In this document: piece after piece, positions 15,043-23,440 of the stretch | How positions within the stretch are numbered: position 1 is the first letter of the stretch | Layout: each line of letters starts with the position of its first letter | Assembly (NCBI GenBank): GCA_045118335.1 | Contig: JBGUXY010000048.1 | Coordinates: 1 to 61,798 of the forward strand | From: W1P20-047 sp045118335 | Lineage (GTDB): Bacteria > Actinomycetota > Coriobacteriia > Coriobacteriales > Eggerthellaceae | Direction: 5' to 3' | Length of the DNA: 61,798 nucleotides | Notes under the pieces: generated by a model | Seen by the model: only the letters and a program-made list of their open reading frames with translations | What the model was told of the DNA's origin: nothing | Database searches by the model: none | Position numbers and translations under genes: made by a program

Positions 15043-16519
15043 CATCGCAGGTCTGCTACCCGTTGCCCTTTTCCTGCTCGTGGCCCTCGTGGTCGCCGTG
15101 ATTGCACGTCGTCAAGCCACCGATTCAAAGGGTGGGTTCATCAGCGAGTACTTCCTGGGTAACCGCAGCTTGGGTGCCTTCGTGCTGGCCATGACCACCA
15201 TTGCCACCTATGGCAGCGTTTCGAGTTTCGTGGGTGGCCCTGGCCAGGCATGGCTTATCGGCTGGGGTTGGGTGTATATGGCAACGGTCCAGGTCACGGC
15301 GTTATTCCTGCTCTACGGCATTCTTGGCAAGAAGATGGCGCTCGTGGGACGTAGGCTTGGTTCTGTCACCGTAATCGATGTCATCCGCGAACGCTATCAG
15401 TCCAATGCACTCGCTACGCTTTCGGCCGCAATCATCGTGGTGTTTTTCGCCACCACGATGATTGCCCAGTTCGTTGGCGGTGCCAAGCTCTTCGAGGCGG
15501 TAACTGGTTACAGCTACGTGATGGGTCTGGCCATCTTCGGCATCGCGGTGATTCTGTTCACCACCATCGGCGGTTTCCGTGGCGTTGCCTTCACCGATGC
15601 CCTGTGCGGTATTGCCATGATCGTGGGCATCGTCGTACTGGCGGGAGGCATCCTGACTGCTGGTGGGGGCTATGCCAACATCATGGACACCATCGCCACC
15701 AACCATCCCGAAATGATGGAGCCGCTTTCCGGCGGCAACATGCCCTTGGGCCTGTACTTCACGCAGTGGCTGCTCGTGGGCGTGTTCACTTTCAGCTTGC
15801 CGCAAAGCGTCGTGCGCACCTTGAGCTACAAGGACACGAAATCTCTGCACAGGGCCATGATTCTGGGTACGGTCATCTGCGGTGCCATGATGATCGGCGT
15901 CACTGCCCTGGGCGTGCTTTCCGCAGGCATCTTGCCGGGCACCTTGGAAGACTACGGCGGAAGCGTTGACAACATCATTCCCAGGGCAATCGTCACGAGC
16001 CTACCGCCATGGCTTGCCGGTGTCGCCATCATCGGCCCCATCGCGGCTAGCATCTCCACGGTTTCCAGCCTGCTCATCGCAAGTTCGTCGGCCATCATCA
16101 AGGACCTGTGGCTTCATCACGTGCAGGAAACGGGCAAACGGGCTTCGGATACGACGGTCATGCGCGCCAGCCAACTGATCACGCTGGTTATCGGCATCGT
16201 AGTGTTCGTGCTATCCATCGTGCCACCGAGTGTGATTTGGAAGATCAACATGTTTGCCTTCGGTGGGTTGGAAACGGCATTTGCATGGGTGCTCGTATGT
16301 GGCTTGTTCTGGAAGCGGGCGAACAAGGAAGGAGCGTTGCTCTCGATGGGCGGTGGTGTGTTTGCCTACTGCGTGGCAATGGCCGCTGGCTTCAAAATTG
16401 CCGGCTTGCATCAGATCACCATCGGCATCACCGTGGCGCTGGCGCTCATGATCATCGGATCGCTCGTGTTCAAGCCAACCGATGAGCGCACGCTTGAGGT
16501 GTTCTTCCCATCGAAATAG
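15035..16519 (+). CDS. panF: Sodium/pantothenate symporter PanF
   Basis: Sodium:solute symporter-family protein of 494 aa with ~13 membrane helices. It has the GGFISEYFLGNRSLGAFVLA start, TTIATYGSVSSFVGGPG in helix 1-2, and QSVVRTLSYKDTKSLHRAM, typical of PanF. Pairing with yhdT supports pantothenate import for coenzyme A synthesis. Two consecutive ATGs occur at 15032 and 15035; the ribosome site GGGAGG (15024-15029) fits 15035 better. The region after the gene (16520-16783) holds a dispersed hairpin and the promoter region of the next gene, nothing else. Confidence 0.88.
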   Translation: MHSIAGLLPVALFLLVALVVAVIARRQATDSKGGFISEYFLGNRSLGAFVLAMTTIATYGSVSSFVGGPGQAWLIGWGWVYMATVQVTALFLLYGILGKKMALVGRRLGSVTVIDVIRERYQSNALATLSAAIIVVFFATTMIAQFVGGAKLFEAVTGYSYVMGLAIFGIAVILFTTIGGFRGVAFTDALCGIAMIVGIVVLAGGILTAGGGYANIMDTIATNHPEMMEPLSGGNMPLGLYFTQWLLVGVFTFSLPQSVVRTLSYKDTKSLHRAMILGTVICGAMMIGVTALGVLSAGILPGTLEDYGGSVDNIIPRAIVTSLPPWLAGVAIIGPIAASISTVSSLLIASSSAIIKDLWLHHVQETGKRASDTTVMRASQLITLVIGIVVFVLSIVPPSVIWKINMFAFGGLETAFAWVLVCGLFWKRANKEGALLSMGGGVFAYCVAMAAGFKIAGLHQITIGITVALALMIIGSLVFKPTDERTLEVFFPSK

Positions 16520-16594
16520 CTGCAACCGAAGCCCCAGCATTTGACGTTAGCTATCTCTGGGTATGGATATACCCCAGTAGGTCGGCTCTGGCGC

Positions 16595-16626
16595 CTGAGT
16601 CAGACGACTACGGGCAAACTGACTCA
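16595..16626. repeat. Dispersed TGAGTC/GACTCA hairpin, copy 2
   Basis: TGAGTCAG (16596-16603) and CTGACTCA (16619-16626) form a perfect 8-bp stem with a 15-nt loop containing GGGCA. It lies ~75 bp after the panF stop. There is no T-run, so it is not a standard terminator. Confidence 0.6.
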
Positions 16627-16694
16627 TGGCTCCGATTGGGTTTAGGCAAGAATCCGTTAGGACGGTTTTGCACACGCCGCAAACGAGAAATGCC

Positions 16695-16700
16695 CGTTGA
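16695..16700 (+). promoter_or_regulatory. Possible -35 box (TTGACA) of the SDR gene
   Basis: A perfect TTGACA stands 84 bp before the SDR start, followed by the palindrome ATCATGAT. A matching -10 at 17-18 nt is not obvious; TATTTA and TATAGT lie further down. It is the only promoter-like hexamer in 16627-16783. Confidence 0.35.
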
Positions 16701-16783
16701 CAGAAATCATGATTATTGTTGCGACTATTTAGCCTATAGTTCTAGCAGGTTTAAAACCCCATGAACGAAGAGAAAGGTGTGTC

Positions 16784-17572
16784 ATGGATCTGAAGCTCAC
16801 TGATAAGGTTGTTCTGGTTACCGGTGGCACGGGCGGCATCGGCTCAGCCATCGTTCGCGGTTTCCTGGCTGAAGGCGCCAAGGTTGCGTTTTCCTCCACA
16901 CGTCAGGAAAAGGCCGAAGCTCTGGAAGCCGAACTCGGCGTAGGCGAAGACCGCGTCAAGGGCTTCGTTGCCAACCTGTACAAGGAAGAGGAAATCGCTG
17001 CACTGGTCGAAGCTGCCAAGGCCCATTTCGGCACCATCGACATCCTCGTTCCCAACGCTGGCTACGAAGGCCAGGCCCTGCCCGTGCAGGATATGACGCT
17101 TGACATCTTCGAGCGCACCTATGGCATGAACGTGTTCAGCGTCATGCTCACCATGAAGTACGCCGCTCCCACGCTCATCGAGAACGGTGATGGCGCCATC
17201 GTCGTCGTGGCTTCTGCCGCCGCCTTCGAGCCCACCCCGGCCAACAGCGCGTATGTAAGCTCCAAGTACGCGGTCGCCGGCCTGACCAAGTGCGTTGCCA
17301 TGGAACTTGGCCCCCTGGGCATCCATGTGAACTACGTCTGCCCGGGCCCGGTGGACACTCCCATGATGCTGCGCATCGAGAAGGATTTCTTCGGCGACAC
17401 CATGACCCACGAAGAGGCCCAGGCAATGCTGGCCGGCCAGTATGCCATGGACAAGCGCTACGCCAAGCCCGAAGAGGTTGCCACGGCTGTTATCTACCTG
17501 GCTTCCCCGGTTTCCTCCCACACCGCTGGCATGGGCATGCATGTCGACTCCAAGGTAGCGGCTGCCAACTAG
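16784..17572 (+). CDS. Short-chain dehydrogenase/reductase (SDR)
   Basis: Classical 262-aa SDR with the cofactor motif TGGTGGIG (13-20), NAG (91-93), Asn116, and the catalytic triad Ser144, Tyr157, Lys161 (NSAYVSSKYAVAG). The C-terminal loop and helix would form the substrate pocket. The substrate is unknown. Gut coriobacteria carry several SDRs acting on steroids and bile acids, so a hydroxysteroid dehydrogenase is one option, but nothing in the motifs proves it. The gene stands alone between its promoter region and a strong terminator (17604-17637). The coding sequence is C/G-rich at third positions, like highly expressed genes here (ftsZ). Confidence 0.85.
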   Translation: MDLKLTDKVVLVTGGTGGIGSAIVRGFLAEGAKVAFSSTRQEKAEALEAELGVGEDRVKGFVANLYKEEEIAALVEAAKAHFGTIDILVPNAGYEGQALPVQDMTLDIFERTYGMNVFSVMLTMKYAAPTLIENGDGAIVVVASAAAFEPTPANSAYVSSKYAVAGLTKCVAMELGPLGIHVNYVCPGPVDTPMMLRIEKDFFGDTMTHEEAQAMLAGQYAMDKRYAKPEEVATAVIYLASPVSSHTAGMGMHVDSKVAAAN

Positions 17573-17603
17573 CTCGCAGTGCTTACGCGTTAGCGTAATA
17601 GTT

Positions 17604-17637
17604 AAGGCGGGCGGCGAGATTTCTCGCCGCCCGCCTT
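17604..17637. terminator. Strong bidirectional stem between the SDR and GNAT genes
   Basis: AAGGCGGGCGGCGAGA (17604-17619) and TCTCGCCGCCCGCCTT (17622-17637) are perfectly complementary. The stem lies between convergent genes and can end both transcripts. A smaller TTACGC/GCGTAA hairpin (17583-17598) precedes it. Confidence 0.8.
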
Positions 17638-17662
17638 GTCGTGCGGTTCCTTTTCCCTGGGT

Positions 17663-18235
17663 TTAACTGTCGGCTTTGGCAGCGCTGTTTCGATAAAAGA
17701 CGTACTTGTCCGCTAGCACGGGTTCGTCGCGCCCCCAGTCTTCCAACAGGTTGCAACCGCATTTTTCAAAGCCGGTTTTCGTCAGCACCCGGCCAGAGAA
17801 CTCGTTTTCCACCATCGTGTGCGCTGTAATGGTATTCAGTTGCACGCGCTCTATCAGGTACTCTTTCAGCAGCATGCTTGTTTCGGTGGCGATTCCGCAG
17901 TTCCACCAATCGCTTAGGAGCCGCAATCCGACAGAGACCTTCCGCTCTTCGGCGTGGTAGTTGTATATTTCTGCGATTCCCACCATCTGATCAGGTGTTT
18001 CCCGAAAACACACCGCCAGCAAGATGGATTGATGGGTTTCGAAGTATTCGGGGCGTATGCTTTCGATGGCGACGCGCTTGTCATCGTATTGCTGCTCGAA
18101 CAGAAACGTGGGGAGGTACCGGTAAACTTCCTGTTCGGCGGCTAGCTGCTCTAAAGCCGGTGCATCGGATGCAACCATCTCGCGCACAATGACATGCTCG
18201 CCTTCCAACCGTGGCATTTCCTCGAACAGCTCCAT
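17663..18235 (-). CDS. GNAT-family N-acetyltransferase (RimJ/RimL type)
   Basis: A 190-aa protein with the GNAT fold order: N-terminal RLEGEHVIVREMVASDAPALEQL, the central VGIAEIYNYHAEERKVSVGLRLLSDWWNCGIATE stretch (acetyl-CoA loop around W/G/I/A), and the C-terminal VENEFSGRVLTKTGFEKCG. RimJ/RimL-like members acetylate ribosomal-protein N-termini, antibiotics or small amines; the acceptor is unknown. It is monocistronic, convergent with the SDR. The 18236-18471 interval upstream holds no further gene that I can support. Confidence 0.82.
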   Translation of the reverse strand: MELFEEMPRLEGEHVIVREMVASDAPALEQLAAEQEVYRYLPTFLFEQQYDDKRVAIESIRPEYFETHQSILLAVCFRETPDQMVGIAEIYNYHAEERKVSVGLRLLSDWWNCGIATETSMLLKEYLIERVQLNTITAHTMVENEFSGRVLTKTGFEKCGCNLLEDWGRDEPVLADKYVFYRNSAAKADS

Positions 18236-18471
18236 GACATCCCCTCATTGCAAAAGCCTTGTGCGGGTTGCTGTTTCATGCATTCGCACACCCGCTGTCA
18301 TGATATACCAATGGTGGAGCATTCGACGTCTCGTTGGCGGCAATCGAACCTTCGTTAGTTGAAGCGGGTATCATGGACGTGGTTCGAAAAAAGAGCAGCT
18401 GTTGTGCGGCTGCCGCATGCACGCTGAGCCTTTCAGTGAAAACTGCGAGCAGAGAATCATAGGGGACGATC

Positions 18472-19458
18472 ATGGACTTCAAGCAGCGCTATCTGCGTCT
18501 CACGCGCAAGACCTCTGACTGCCTGCCCCTTGCGTGGGGCATGTCGATTCTCGCGCTTTTCGTGGGTGCCATAATCTTGGGTATCATTTTAAGACATTGG
18601 GATGTTCCCGTCTTCGATGCGGATCCAACTGCCGATGTTGGCCATCCTGCACCGTTGATCGTTTTAGGGATGTATGCGACGTCTGCTGGCATCTGGATTG
18701 GCGTCATGCTGTTCGTGTCCATTGCCCAGCGAGATCATCGCATGCTCAAGGCGCTTGCGCCCAACAAGCGCGGCAATACGGGTAAATGGGTGCTTATCGG
18801 CTTGGCGTTGGGCTTTGGGTGCAACGCATTGTGCGTCGCCGTTTCAGCTGCAACGGGTATCATCGACTTGAGCTTTTCGGTGTTCGAGCCGCATTGGCTG
18901 CTGCTCATCTTCTTGGCCGTGTTCATTCAGTCCGGCGCCGAAGAGCTGCTCACACGCGTATACCTCTACCAGAAGCTGCGCCGGCGCTACAAGAGCCCTG
19001 CAGTGGCCATCGTGGGAAGCACGGTGTTCTTTACCGTGCTGCATTTTGGGAATCCCGGGCTCTCTATCTGGGGCGTTACGGAAATCGCCGTCATCGGATT
19101 GCTTCTTGCCCTGTTCGTGTATTACTTCGACAGCATCTGGGCCGCTATGGCCATGCACACGGCTTGGAACTACACGCAAAACATTCTCTTTGGTTTGCCC
19201 AACAGTGGCATAGTCTCACAGTATTCTCTGTTCAAGCTCGATGCGGCTACAAGTGGTTTCTTCTTCGACCCCGCTTTCGGCGTCGAGGGAAGCCCTGGGG
19301 CATGCTTGATCATACTCGCCGTCTGCGTGGCGGTATGCCTGGTGGCCAGGAAGAGGAACGAACCCCGCGAGGACCTGTGGGCCGAAGAGGAGCGGGCGCT
19401 CGAGATGCAGGCCCAGACTGCTGCAACGCAACTGTCGGAAGCTGCATCGCGGTTGTAG
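18472..19458 (+). CDS. CPBP-family intramembrane glutamic endopeptidase
   Basis: A 328-aa protein with about eight membrane helices. The family motifs are present: EELLTR (Glu-Glu near residues 157-158 and Arg 161), FTVLHFGN (His near 190), and AMHTAWNYTQN (His and Asn near 229-233). These residues form the active site of Rce1/CPBP-type intramembrane proteases, which cleave prenylated or bacteriocin-type peptides, or serve in self-immunity. A basic/acidic cytoplasmic tail follows the last helix. The target is unknown, and no bacteriocin gene is adjacent. Confidence 0.85.
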   Translation: MDFKQRYLRLTRKTSDCLPLAWGMSILALFVGAIILGIILRHWDVPVFDADPTADVGHPAPLIVLGMYATSAGIWIGVMLFVSIAQRDHRMLKALAPNKRGNTGKWVLIGLALGFGCNALCVAVSAATGIIDLSFSVFEPHWLLLIFLAVFIQSGAEELLTRVYLYQKLRRRYKSPAVAIVGSTVFFTVLHFGNPGLSIWGVTEIAVIGLLLALFVYYFDSIWAAMAMHTAWNYTQNILFGLPNSGIVSQYSLFKLDAATSGFFFDPAFGVEGSPGACLIILAVCVAVCLVARKRNEPREDLWAEEERALEMQAQTAATQLSEAASRL

Positions 19459-19461
19459 AGT

Positions 19462-19827
19462 TTATTCCGCCATTTCAGCAGCCCAGTCGATATTGGAGGG
19501 GCGGCCTTGTGCATCGGTTCCGGGCACCCAGTGGCATGCCTGCATATCCACACGGGTTTCGTCGAGGAATAAGACTCCCTCCCGTATCAATCGCTCGCGT
19601 TGCACGCCTGCGCCGCCGAACACGTAAGCCTCGCAGATGCTCCCGTCCTTGAACACGACGCGATGACATGGCAGCTTGTCGGGTCCTGGTGCGGCATGCA
19701 TGGCAAACCCCACGAAACGCGACTTGCGCGGCTGGCCTATTGCGCGGGCGATGTCGCCGTATGTGGTCACGCACCCTTCGGGAATGCGCGCGACTACTTC
19801 GAATACCTTGTCGTTGAACGTTCCCAC
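19462..19827 (-). CDS. Single-domain methylated-DNA--cysteine methyltransferase (MGMT/Ogt)
   Basis: A 121-aa protein covering only the C-terminal DNA-binding domain of alkylguanine methyltransferases: VTTYGDIARAIGQP helix-turn-helix with RFVGFAMHAAPGPDKLPCHRVV. The reactive Cys is kept (PCHR), so it is a potential repair enzyme and not an alkyltransferase-like protein, which would have Trp there. The rest (SICEAYVFGGAGVQRERLIREGV) is typical. Start is GTG at 19827, three bases after the stop of the UPF0145 gene upstream, so both are probably one transcript. It ends 3 bp from the convergent CPBP gene. Confidence 0.85.
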   Translation of the reverse strand: MGTFNDKVFEVVARIPEGCVTTYGDIARAIGQPRKSRFVGFAMHAAPGPDKLPCHRVVFKDGSICEAYVFGGAGVQRERLIREGVLFLDETRVDMQACHWVPGTDAQGRPSNIDWAAEMAE

Positions 19828-19830
19828 GAA

Positions 19831-20157
19831 CTATCGGATCGGTTCCAGGGTGACGGCGGTGCCAGAGGCGGTAACCATGAGCATGTTGCCCTGCCCGAGC
19901 ACTTCGTAATCGATATCCACTCCTACGATGGCGTGAGCGCCCATAGCGGAAGCGCGCTGCTCCATTTCGGCCAAAGCTTCCGTGCGGGCCTGCAGCAGCT
20001 CGTCTTCATAGCCGGAACTGCGTCCGCCTACGATGTTGCGGATGCCAGCGCCGAAATCTCTTAGGAAGTTGACGCCGGTGATGACTTCGCCGAATACGAT
20101 TCCGTAGTAGCCGTTGATACGATAGCCTTCGACGGAGGGGGTGGTTGTGACGATCAT
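19831..20157 (-). CDS. UPF0145/YbjQ-family protein
   Basis: A 108-aa protein with the family signatures IVTTTPSVEGYRI, YGIVFGEVITGVN, and ARTEALAEMEQRASAMGAHAIVGVDIDYE. These small proteins form pentameric rings with a heavy-metal-binding-like fold; the cellular role is unknown. Start at ATG 20157, with GGAG eight bases upstream (the in-frame TTG at 20169 overlaps that site). It is co-transcribed with the MGMT gene. A 26-bp palindrome lies upstream at 20231-20256. Confidence 0.85.
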   Translation of the reverse strand: MIVTTTPSVEGYRINGYYGIVFGEVITGVNFLRDFGAGIRNIVGGRSSGYEDELLQARTEALAEMEQRASAMGAHAIVGVDIDYEVLGQGNMLMVTASGTAVTLEPIR

Positions 20158-20230
20158 GTTGAACTCCAATCGCGGGATGAGTTGTTGGACATGTTCATCT
20201 TATCGCGCCCTTGGACTGCAGGCGGTTTTG

Positions 20231-20256
20231 TTTCGAGAATCTTAAGGTTCCCGAAA
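20231..20256. repeat. 26-bp imperfect palindrome upstream of UPF0145-MGMT
   Basis: Arms TTTCGAGAATCTT and AAGGTTCCCGAAA meet at a CTTAAG core with two symmetric mismatches. It lies between two minus-strand genes, ~75 bp before the UPF0145 start. It could be an operator or a terminator remnant. Confidence 0.4.
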
Positions 20257-20294
20257 GCATTGTGGGGAATCACTCGAGGCACAGTGCCATCGGC

Positions 20295-20600
20295 CTATTT
20301 CTCCCATTGGTCGATCCATGCTTCCTCGACGTCCCTTTTCAGCATCTCCTCGCGGTAGATGCGGGTGCGGGCATCATAGGCTTCACAGAGCATGGTGTCG
20401 GTAGGGTCTATCATCGTGCGCATCGACTGATTAACGGCATATGCTTTCATCAGCTCAACCGTGTCGTCTGCGCACTGCTCGATCATCTCATAGGCTGACT
20501 TTTCGAATTCGGCCACTTTGTTCTGACGTTCGCTTTCGGTTCGGCCGAATTCGTTTTTGACTTCTGATTGTCTATCGGTGTTGGACGGGCTTAGGTCCAT
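20295..20600 (-). CDS. Hypothetical small soluble protein
   Basis: A 101-aa, mostly helical, charged protein: N-terminal Ser/Asn-rich part, then NKVAEFEKSAYEMIEQCADDTVELM and RTRIYREEMLKRDVEEAWIDQWEK. Heptad-like spacing of hydrophobic residues suggests a coiled coil. I do not recognise a family. The frame is preceded by a plausible GAGGAGC-type ribosome site. It stands alone on the minus strand. Confidence 0.5.
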   Translation of the reverse strand: MDLSPSNTDRQSEVKNEFGRTESERQNKVAEFEKSAYEMIEQCADDTVELMKAYAVNQSMRTMIDPTDTMLCEAYDARTRIYREEMLKRDVEEAWIDQWEK

Positions 20601-20815
20601 AGAGCTCCTCGTTTCTTCAGCGCGGTTCGGCTTGATGCATGCTGCACCATATCACACGGATCATCTGTGCAATACCCCGTGACTTGACACAATAGTCTCA
20701 CGCTTTGCCAGGGTGCCTTCGGTTGCTGCGTGTAGACGAGCGATGATGCCCGAATCTGCTGGTATCATTCGTATACGATGGAATGCAATCCTTGCTCTCT
20801 GAAAAGGGAGGAATC

Positions 20816-21685
20816 ATGACTCGAATCGTCATCGACAGCACCACCGATATCCAAGCTGATTTCGTGCGCGACCATGGCATCACCGTCCTTCCCCTGCACA
20901 TACTGATCGATGACGTGGAGTACATCGACGGCGTCACCATCACCACCGACGAGGTGTACGAGGCCATGTTGGCAGGCGCGCTGCCGAAAACGTCTCAAGT
21001 GAGCATCCCCGATTCCGAGGCTGCGTTATGCGAGCTAGCTGGGCAGGGTGAAGACCTCGTCTACCTGGCGTTTTCGTCGAAGATGTCGGGTACCTACGAG
21101 GTGGTGTCCGCAATTATGGACCGCATAGCCGTCGATTTTCCCAACCAGAGGTTCGCCTCGTTGGATTCGCGTGGTGGGTCGTTTGCAACGGGTCTTATCA
21201 CCATGGAGGCCGTGTATGCGGCAGAATCGGGCATGCCCTTCGACCAGCTGGTGGAACGCTGCAGATTCCTGATCTCTCACGTGGAGCACGTGTTCGTGAT
21301 CACCGACCTCACTTGGATGATCCGCGGCGGGCGCATCTCGAAAACGCTGGGTTATACGGCCAGCCTGCTTAACATCAAGCCCGTACTCGACGTAGACGAC
21401 GGCGAGATGGAGGTCATCCACAAGGTCCGCGGTCGTGCGAAGTCCATGCGCAAGGTTGCTGATATCGTGGCTGACCGTGCGAGGAATTGCAGACGCCAGA
21501 CCATTGGCATCACCCACGCGAACGATATCCAGGCGGCGTTGGATATGCGCGACCTGCTGCAGCAGCGTTTGCCCGAATGCAATTACATCATCGAGGAAAT
21601 CGGTGCTGTCTTGGGCGTGCACATCGGTATTGGGGGCGTGGGCGTGTTCTTCTTCAGCCAGATGGACCCTCAAACTTCGAGCTGA
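20816..21685 (+). CDS. DegV-family fatty-acid-binding protein
   Basis: A 289-aa protein with the DegV pattern: IVIDSTTDIQADFVRDHGITVLPLHI at the start, EVYEAMLAGALPKTSQVSIPD with the T-S-Q motif contacting the lipid head group, and SSKMSGTYEVV. DegV/FakB proteins hold a fatty acid for phosphorylation by FakA; no fakA is in the window. GGGAGG lies just before ATG 20816; the frame extends to 20783 but has no site there. It is single and bounded on the right by a short hairpin (21802-21819). Confidence 0.88.
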   Translation: MTRIVIDSTTDIQADFVRDHGITVLPLHILIDDVEYIDGVTITTDEVYEAMLAGALPKTSQVSIPDSEAALCELAGQGEDLVYLAFSSKMSGTYEVVSAIMDRIAVDFPNQRFASLDSRGGSFATGLITMEAVYAAESGMPFDQLVERCRFLISHVEHVFVITDLTWMIRGGRISKTLGYTASLLNIKPVLDVDDGEMEVIHKVRGRAKSMRKVADIVADRARNCRRQTIGITHANDIQAALDMRDLLQQRLPECNYIIEEIGAVLGVHIGIGGVGVFFFSQMDPQTSS

Positions 21686-21801
21686 TCGAATTGTTTCGTT
21701 GCGATTTCTCCGTTGCCTGCCGGATTCGCAATTGCACGAGCAATAGCCTTGCGTTTGAGGAAGGGTCTCATGCCTGCAATCATGGAGGCATTCTGTTAGT
21801 C

Positions 21802-21819
21802 GGGTTCGAGTTCGAACCC
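21802..21819. terminator. Short stem between convergent degV and PNPOx genes
   Basis: GGGTTCGA (21802-21809) and TCGAACCC (21812-21819) pair perfectly; a further GAACCCGA copy follows. It lies between convergent genes. There is no U-run, so terminator function is a guess from position. Confidence 0.4.
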
Positions 21820-21841
21820 GAACCCGATTCGTGCCGGTCGA

Positions 21842-22252
21842 TTACGAGATCTGATCGCCTGCTTGCGGGCCGGGGCTCGAGTTGTAGACGGCGAACACGT
21901 CTACGAACACACCGCCTTTTGCTGTGATGGGCATCCCCTTTCGCTGGAAGGCCTCGTTTGCCCACGCACGCAGCTCCTCGAATTCTGGACCTTCGTTGAC
22001 GTAACGCGCCATGCCATACGCCTCAAAAGCTCCTCCTTCGCCCCACCAGACCACACAGACCTTGGGGTTTTCCCGAACGTTGGCAAGCGTCTTGTTGAAG
22101 AACTGGTCGGATAGGTACAGCGTTTCGTCGTCGATGATCTTTTTCATGCCCACTATGCAGCTGTTGGGCTGTCCGTCGGAGCATGCGGTCGAGAACACGA
22201 CGGCACTCACGTTGTTGAACAGGTCCTGTGCTTCCTGGGGAATCTTGGCCAT
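21842..22252 (-). CDS. Pyridoxamine 5'-phosphate oxidase-family flavin-binding protein
   Basis: A 136-aa split-barrel protein: PQEAQDLFNNVSAVVFSTACSDGQPNSCIVG, then TLYLSDQFFNKTLANVRENPKVCVVWW, the usual flavin-contact region of PNPOx-like proteins, and AFEAYGMARYVNEGPEF. Members bind FMN or F420 or heme and reduce small substrates; the true pyridoxine oxidase has more residues, so I leave the reaction open. Preceded by GAGAGGAAAC. Monocistronic. Confidence 0.8.
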   Translation of the reverse strand: MAKIPQEAQDLFNNVSAVVFSTACSDGQPNSCIVGMKKIIDDETLYLSDQFFNKTLANVRENPKVCVVWWGEGGAFEAYGMARYVNEGPEFEELRAWANEAFQRKGMPITAKGGVFVDVFAVYNSSPGPQAGDQIS

Positions 22253-22467
22253 GATGTTTCCTCTCCGTTATGAAAAACGATATGCACCACATGCTACTTT
22301 TTGCCTCATGCATTTGCAATCTAGGTTTGAGGGTGATTCATCCACGCGCGTGGCCAGCCGAAGAATTCAATAATAGGTATCCGAGTCATGGGAAGGGATA
22401 GCCTCTGCTTATGCTTTTCGCGTTATCATGCCTGAAAGCGGTTTCCCAATGTGGTGAAAGGCATGCT

Positions 22468-23247
22468 ATGGTTACGGAGAGTGCTCGTTTCGAAAACGAA
22501 GTTGATTCGCTGCTGGAGGAATGCTTGTATCCCACCATGTTCGGCAAGGCGGAAGTGTTCACGTTGCAGACCGACGAGGGCACGCCGGTGCGCGTGCTCT
22601 ACGTGGGTGGTGGGTTCCAGTCGGCTACGTTTTTGGGGATAGATCGCTTCAAGCCCGTGTTCGCCTACTATCGCGCCATCGATTTCGTGCTCGAAGCTGC
22701 CAGGCCCACAAGTCGCATGCTCATGATCGGAGGGGGAGGGTTTTCCTATCCCAAGCACCTGCTCATGAGTGGTGAACCGCAGCACAAGGACGTGTGCATC
22801 GACGTCGTGGAAATCGACCCCGCAATCGTGGACATTGCGCGCAGGCACTTCTTCCTGGACGAGGTGGAGCGCTTGCACGGCCCTAGTGGTTCTGGGCGCT
22901 TGGGAATCATCGTGGCAAATGGCGTTCAGGCCTTGCGCGATGCGGAATCGGGAATCTACGACGTGGTGGTAAACGATTCTTTCGACGGTACCGACCCTGC
23001 TGGTATGCTGCTTTCACCCGATGCGCTGGCTTTGGCAAAACGCGCTATGACGCCAGGTGGGATGTATCTGCTTAACGTGATTGCGGATGACGCCGAGCAG
23101 GCGGTGCCCCCAGCTCGTGTGCTGAAGGGCGCCTTTGCCCATGTTTACCTGCTCCCGTGTTCAGACGAGGACTTCGACGGCTCCAGCAATAATCTGCTCG
23201 TGGCGTCCGACGCTGCGGTGCAACACTCGCAGTTCGTGGAACTCTGA
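22468..23247 (+). CDS. Spermidine synthase-like methyltransferase-fold protein
   Basis: A 259-aa protein with the Rossmann fold of spermidine synthases: MLMIGGGGFSYPKHLLMSG (motif I), CIDVVEIDPAIVDIARRHFF (acidic residue binding the aminopropyl donor or SAM), and YDVVVNDSFDGTDPAGMLLS. Bacterial SpeE has DxxDP near the last motif; here NDSFDG, so the reaction may differ. Many such short proteins in actinobacteria remain unassigned. I chose ATG 22468 (GAAAGG upstream) over the in-frame ATG at 22411. It precedes the NRPS operon by ~190 bp, with a separate promoter between. Confidence 0.75.
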   Translation: MVTESARFENEVDSLLEECLYPTMFGKAEVFTLQTDEGTPVRVLYVGGGFQSATFLGIDRFKPVFAYYRAIDFVLEAARPTSRMLMIGGGGFSYPKHLLMSGEPQHKDVCIDVVEIDPAIVDIARRHFFLDEVERLHGPSGSGRLGIIVANGVQALRDAESGIYDVVVNDSFDGTDPAGMLLSPDALALAKRAMTPGGMYLLNVIADDAEQAVPPARVLKGAFAHVYLLPCSDEDFDGSSNNLLVASDAAVQHSQFVEL

Positions 23248-23365
23248 AGGGGGATTCGTTGTCGCGTTTAGAGCATGCTTGCCGCAGCACGTCATAGCGC
23301 CTCTGATTCGACTGCAGACCCCGTGCCATTTGTCTGCCCCCGCAGGTGAAGGGTGAGATGACAGA

Positions 23366-23371
23366 TATAAT
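23366..23371 (+). promoter_or_regulatory. Candidate -10 box of the NRPS operon
   Basis: A perfect TATAAT lies 70 bp before the MATE-fusion start in the only gap before the five-gene run. The -35 region (about 23343-23348) is not consensus, which would suit an activated or alternative-sigma promoter. Confidence 0.45.
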
Positions 23372-23440
23372 GAAAAACGAGCATAGTGGAGATAATCAAC
23401 GCTCGATGTTTCAGACGTTCGAGGAGGTGCGAAGCGCAGG

